A stretch of DNA of 64,000 bases, taken from Heterostelium album PN500 (taxonomy: Eukaryota > Evosea > Eumycetozoa > Acytosteliales > Acytosteliaceae). Position numbers and translations under genes: made by a program. The notes beneath the pieces were generated by a model that was not told the DNA's origin, did no database searches, and saw nothing but the letters and a program-made list of their open reading frames with translations. The DNA lies in contig NW_008805070.1 in assembly GCF_000004825.1 (NCBI RefSeq), positions 1,860,001-1,924,000 on the forward strand. Direction: 5' to 3'. Below are positions 59,101 through 64,000 of the stretch, piece by piece. Each line of letters starts with the position of its first letter. Position 1 is the stretch's first letter.

Positions 59101-59149
59101 CTCATCACCTTTTTTTTTTTTTTTACATTTTTAATATTTATAAAAAATT

Positions 59150-62100
59150 TTATTTTCTTATTGTTCTATTATGACCATTGATTGACATTGGCTGACGTAT
59201 CGATGATGTTCTTGGTGCAATTGGTTCGGTAGTGATATGATTATGACTGTATTCATCGGTTGAAATGTTCTCTTTGTTGTTGGTGTTGGTGTTGTTGAAT
59301 GATACTGCTTTTTGGTTGTTACGTTGATTCCACTGACTCGATGTCAACTGTGACGATGACAATGGTTTATAAGAGAGAACTTGATTGTTACCGTTTTGGT
59401 TGTGGTTGTGATTGATATTGTTGTTGTTGTTGTTGTTATTGGTAGGTGTATTCATAATAGATTTGGTTGTTGATTTCGGTGCAGAGTTTACACTCTTTGT
59501 TGGATCGATCGGTGTAGAGGTGACCAAGTTGTTGTAACTATCAATGACATGATGTAACTTATCGGTACGTTCTTGCAATTCATAGACCAATAGCTTCTTC
59601 TTTATATCCATTTGTTTTATATCATTTAATGCATTGTCCATTTTCTAAAGATAATCATAGTTTTGTTAGTTAATTGGTTTAGATAAAATAATAGTTTTAT
59701 ACTTACATTTTTGAAATCTGGAACACTTTGTTCAAGTGATGAAATTGCTCTAAATATATGTATTAGTATTATTTAATAATTATTAAAAAGTAAATACATA
59801 CTGTTTGTTTTCTAAAAGATATTGTAAAAATTGAATATGTTGTTGCATTGTAGCCATTCCAGATTTCCTTGATTCTCTGGTTTCTCTTCCTTTTAGTGGT
59901 GAGGTACTGATTGAGTTTGAGAATGATGGTTTGGTTGGTGATTTCAGCTTCTCTTGTTTGATATCAGAGTCTATTTTATTTATTTTTTCTGTCAATTCTT
60001 TATTTTCTATTTTTTAATATAAATGAATAGATTGTGTAGTGTATGGTATTAATAATAAGTTTTGATAGCTAAATAACTTGATAATTAATCTTACCATTTG
60101 AAAGTTGAGCAAATTTATCTCTTAAAAGAGCCCATGTTTCAGGTTTTTGTAAATCATCTTGATTGATTTCGAATTGAGGTGAATTCTGTAATACCTTGTT
60201 GCGAGATGGTGTTTTTGGTGTTTTTGGTAAATCAATAGTGTCAATTGCTAATCGACTCGAGAATAAATTATTATTATTATTTGAATTTGGTGTTTGTAAT
60301 AGCTTTTGTTGTTGTTGTTGTAATTCTTGTTGTTGCTGTTGTTGTTGTAAATGTAATTGTTCTCTTTCTCTTTGTAATTGTTGTTGTAATTGCTCTCTTT
60401 CCCTTTGTAATTGTTGTTGTAACTGTTGATTCTGTTGATATGCTTGTTGTTGTTGTCTAATCATCTCCTTATTGAGTTGTTCCATCTCCTTTTCCATCTT
60501 TTCAACTTTGATTTCATAGTTGAATCGCATACTTTCAATCTTTGCGCTATATTCATCAGTCAGTTTCGATTGGTTGTTGCTGGCCTGCTGTAGTTGATCG
60601 GCACTATCTTTGTGTGCTTTCTGTAGTCTGGAAATCTCTTGTCGCAGATGAAGAAGCTGGTTGTTTTCACTTGGTACTTGAATGCCGCTGTTGAATCGAC
60701 GCTTCAATGCAGTGAGTTCATCGTTCTTCTGTGCCAGCTCTGCCTGTAGATCGCTAGTTCTCGACTCCAAGTCGTTGCGGGTGTTTCGCAGCTCCTCAGA
60801 GAGACGATCCTTCTCCAACTTTGAATTACCAACCAGCTCCACCAGATATCCAGGTTGCAGGTTCTCATATTTCCTCTCGAGCTGCTCCAATTGCGTTGAC
60901 TTCTCGCTCAACACCTCCAATATTTGTTCGAGTTGACCCGTCAGCTTGTTATCTGTCTCTGTGATGGTGCTGGACAACAATTGACTTGTCGCATTTTGCA
61001 ATAGATTGATATTATCAATGATATTGTTTTTCAATGTGAATGGATCGGCGGAGGATGTTGACGATTGAGTGGTAGCAGTAGTATCGATACCCAACTCAAT
61101 ATTCAACTTGTTAAGAATCTCTCTAAGACAATCGATGTTTGATGATTCCGTTGCTTGATGTTGTTCTCTAACATTGTTTCGCATTTGATCCAACTGTCTA
61201 TTTTCAGTTTGTAGCTTCTTGTTTCTATCGTTGAGTTGTTGGAGTTGACCAGCCATTTGTTCGGCTTGTTGCTTGTAGATCTCACGTTCTCTCTCGATGC
61301 TCTGTTGACGTTTCAACGAACCACTGACCTCCTCTTGTAACTCCCTGTACGATCGCTCCATAGAATCCAACACCTGTGTGTTCTTCTCTATTTCCTCCTG
61401 CATGTGATTCTTCTCTGTTCGCAAGCTAGCATTGATTGCACCAAGTTCATCGACAGCCTTTCGGTATTCCGCTTCGTTGGTTGAGTGTTCATCGGCCATC
61501 TGGTCACGTCGCTCCTTGAGACGCTTCACCTGGTTGCGCAGTGCGGTGATGTCCTCCACTCGTTGACGCTCCTCCTCGTGCGAGTGTCTCGACGCCGCTA
61601 TCAACTCCTCCCTCAGAGCATTGAGTTCGTTCTCCTTGGCAATGACAAGCGATTCCAACTCGAGACAACGTGTTTTTAGCTTCTCGACCTGGTTCTTCAA
61701 CGCTTCCGACTTGCTCTTCAAACTCTCATAGTTTGACTTTAGCAACTCGAAGCTGTTCTTGAGTGATTCGTTATTGGCACGCAACGCTTCAATCGTTGAA
61801 TCCAGCCGTTGACGTTCTCTGTCTCGTTCACCACTTGTCTTTTCAAGCTGTGAGTATTTATCAGAGATATTATCATATTCACGCTTGTATTTACGAATGG
61901 CATCCTCTAACGATCCAATATGTTCCACCTGTACTTTATAATCATTAAGGATTCTCTGTATATTCGAATCACTATCGTTATCTTTCGAGTCTAATTTACT
62001 GTTTGCCATTCTCAGAGCATCCTCCAACTCCTTTATTCTCCTGCTTGCCATACCGGCATCATCTCTCTTTGATCTCTCTGATTGCTGCAGCTGTTGTTGT

Positions 62101-62870
62101 AACTGTTGTAATTGTTGTAGTTGTTGTTGTAATTGTTGTTTTAATAACTCTGAATCAATAGATTGTGATGGTGGTGGTGATGATATATGTGAGGATTGCT
62201 GAACAAAAGGTTGATGCTGTTGTTGTTGTACTTGTTGAACAACCGTAGGTATCTTCTTTCCGAAATCACAAATACAACTCTTTGTTAGTTCATTGTGTTG
62301 TCGTTGCAATGACTCCAGTGCATTCTTTAGCTTTATGATTAGTGTATTCTTCTCGTCGATCTCCGATGTCAACTCTTGAATGCGGATGTTCATCTCGATG
62401 GTGTCTTGATTGACACCGGAACTCTTGATACTCTCCTCCATGTAGTAGATCTTCATTTTCAAACTAAAGTTGATCTTCTTGTAGTACTCGCAGGTATCCT
62501 CGAGATCTTTGAGATTCGACTTGACATCCTCGAGGTTGGTGCTGCTACTGGTGCGAGTGATACCGTGTTGCGCCATCTGATCGGTAGCATTCTTTACAAA
62601 CTGATTGTAACTGACGCTGTTATCGCGAATACTATTGCTTAGCGAACCTTTGAAGCCGGCAATACTATCGAGCGATGAGACATCATCAAAGTAATCTACA
62701 TCATCGATATTATGTAGGAAATCACCGAATCCAGAAAAGTTAGCGATACCACCATTCAGCCCGCCGACGTTATTACTACTGATACCAGACTGTGTTGTCG
62801 ATCCACTACTTCCACTACCGCCAGTATTGATAAGACCATTCACACTCATCGGTGTATTTGACATGATCAT
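59150..62870 (-). CDS. cdk5rap2: CM1-domain coiled-coil centrosome/corona scaffold (CDK5RAP2/centrosomin type)
   Basis: Four minus-strand exons (60095-62870, 59802-60006, 59707-59749, 59150-59644) give 1172 residues. After a Gly/Ser/Asn-rich start, residues about 115-190 match the CM1 motif of centrosomins: LKDLEDTCEYYKKINFSLKM, KIYYMEESIKSSG, and a helix ending IIKLKNALESLQRQ. CM1 binds and activates the gamma-tubulin ring complex. The remainder is a nearly continuous coiled coil (about 270-870) with Gln-rich interruptions (about 245-265, 830-885) and low-complexity Asn/Ser/Thr linkers in the last 200 residues. Animal relatives also end in a CM2 motif; I cannot see one clearly. Dictyostelium is reported to have an essential CDK5RAP2 in the centrosome corona, and this is its likely counterpart. 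Two start codons (MIMSNTP) are close; either could be used. Confidence 0.85.
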
Positions 62871-64000
62871 TCAAAACCAAAAAAAAAAAAAAAAACTATA
62901 AACAAACTCTATTCTATAAATAATTTTTCTTTTTTCTTGATAAATGAAATAAAAATAGAAAAAAAAAACAATAAAAAAATAAATAAACAATGTGAATATT
63001 TTCTATAAATAACTAAAAAGAGATGAAAATTTCTTTGTTTATTTTTTTTTTATTAATAAAGATAAAATGAACTATAGTATTATGAACAACAAATTTGCAA
63101 CATTTTTTTTTTAAAATTTTCGCGGTCAAAATTTTTTAAAAATTATAACTGTTAAATTTCAAGTCAAGGTATTAATTTGGATTCATTCCAAAGACCCTAA
63201 ACTAAATAGTTATTAATAAATATAAATATTAGTATTTTATATTTAACTTTAAATCTATTTGTTTTTTCTGTATTTTTTTTATTTTTGTTTTCTTTATTAC
63301 CAATTAAACAGTCTAATATTAGAGTTTGATCAAATTGTAGATAATAGATTTAACAATTTCCATTTTTTCTAACTCCTTTTCGAATAAAGATATTTTGATT
63401 CCTTAGAATTAGAATTAGAATGGTGTTTATTTGATGGTATCGAAGAAAACCAAAAAAAAAAAAAAAACCAATAATATCCCCCATTAAATTGTTTTGAACA
63501 TGAAGTGTTGTTTAATTGTCGGGATCGGATGTTTGATTATGAAGTTGAACAATTAATTAGTATTTATTTTCTTTTTTCTTTATTTATTTAGATTTAACAA
63601 ATATTTTTCAGCAAAAGTAGAAACATAAAAAAAACTCTGGGTACTTATGATTGAACCATCAAAAAAAATCAAACTCTTCTGTTTTTGGCAAAACATGTTG
63701 TGTTTTGTTTTAAAATTTTACACACAAGATTTTTATTTTTTACCAATAGAGAGAAAAACAAAATTGTTAAGAGTATGATGAAATTACTTTTCAAGATAGC
63801 AACTGGTAAACATAAGGTACAAATGATGAGTTGAGTCGCTCCAACTACACACTTTTGGTTGGTGATTGGGTGGTTTCATTATTAGTCAATTTCATAATTC
63901 CACCACCACAAACTATCGCTATTGATTTTGATCCCATCCATTTCAAAATTTCATTCATTTGTTCATTCATTTATTCATTCATATTCATTTAAACAAATAA
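62871..64000. other. A+T-rich upstream region of the CM1 gene to the window edge
   Basis: No gene identified in 1.1 kb. It has an A run at 62879-62895 next to the start codon, further A/T runs, and a more balanced patch at 63780-63960 in which I find no frame longer than about 25 codons that looks real. The promoter of the CM1 gene should lie here. Confidence 0.55.

Noticed and set aside
63840-63960. Minus-strand frame beginning MNEILKWMGSKS near the window edge
   Set aside because: On careful reading it closes after about 25 codons; no splice site or family support.

Overview
The window is nuclear DNA of a dictyostelid social amoeba. The evidence is very A+T-rich spacers with long A and T runs, short A+T-rich GT..AG introns (mostly 60-140 bases), CAA-coded polyglutamine, and families typical of the group: an AprA-like protein, a CTDC cysteine-repeat matrix protein, a G-alpha subunit close to Dictyostelium G-alpha-5, and a corona CM1 scaffold. 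The mixed third-position codon use argues against D. discoideum itself; I cannot name the species.

Layout, left to right. 0-8 kb: the 3' end of an AprA-like gene, a CTDC-repeat gene with a frame break, a small leucine-rich-repeat gene, and a large polyQ bZIP factor. 8.5-16 kb: urocanate hydratase, a minus-strand gene relic, RuvB-like 1 (minus), and ribophorin I/OST1 with two frame breaks. 16-25 kb: a small secreted-protein gene and its decayed tandem copy flanking another relic, RAD51, and an eight-exon VPS10/sortilin-type receptor. 25-32 kb: a small unknown gene, peptidyl-tRNA hydrolase, an HGH1-like gene (minus), a D-lactate dehydrogenase-type enzyme, and mitochondrial ribosomal protein mL49 (minus). 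32-42.6 kb: a very acidic unknown protein, an eight-exon membrane/MORN/DUF900-hydrolase gene, two TPR-like relics facing away from each other, a secreted-protein gene (minus), a DUF599 membrane protein (minus), and a 92-residue unknown. 42.8-46.6 kb: an ARFRP1-type GTPase and a peroxisomal acyl-CoA oxidase (minus) whose PTS2 signal is split by its first intron. 46.6-53.4 kb is a gene-poor stretch of about 7 kb with a kilobase-scale polypyrimidine tract and a few coding-like scraps. 53.4-64 kb: SUMO, G-alpha (minus), a tiny two-exon gene (minus), and a 1172-residue CM1 coiled-coil protein (CDK5RAP2/centrosomin type, minus).

The genes are independent eukaryotic units and nothing suggests operons or a biosynthetic cluster. 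Five loci need a one-base change of frame to give a family-like protein (CTDC gene, OST1 twice, DUF900 gene, the 40-kb secreted-protein gene). Some of these breaks sit at or near homopolymers, which suggests assembly indels for at least part of them. I found no tRNA, rRNA or CRISPR array, and no intact mobile element. The best candidate for something undescribed is a fold-back element near 29.3 kb. The acyl-CoA oxidase targeting signal and the MORN+hydrolase architecture are the most informative protein-level observations.
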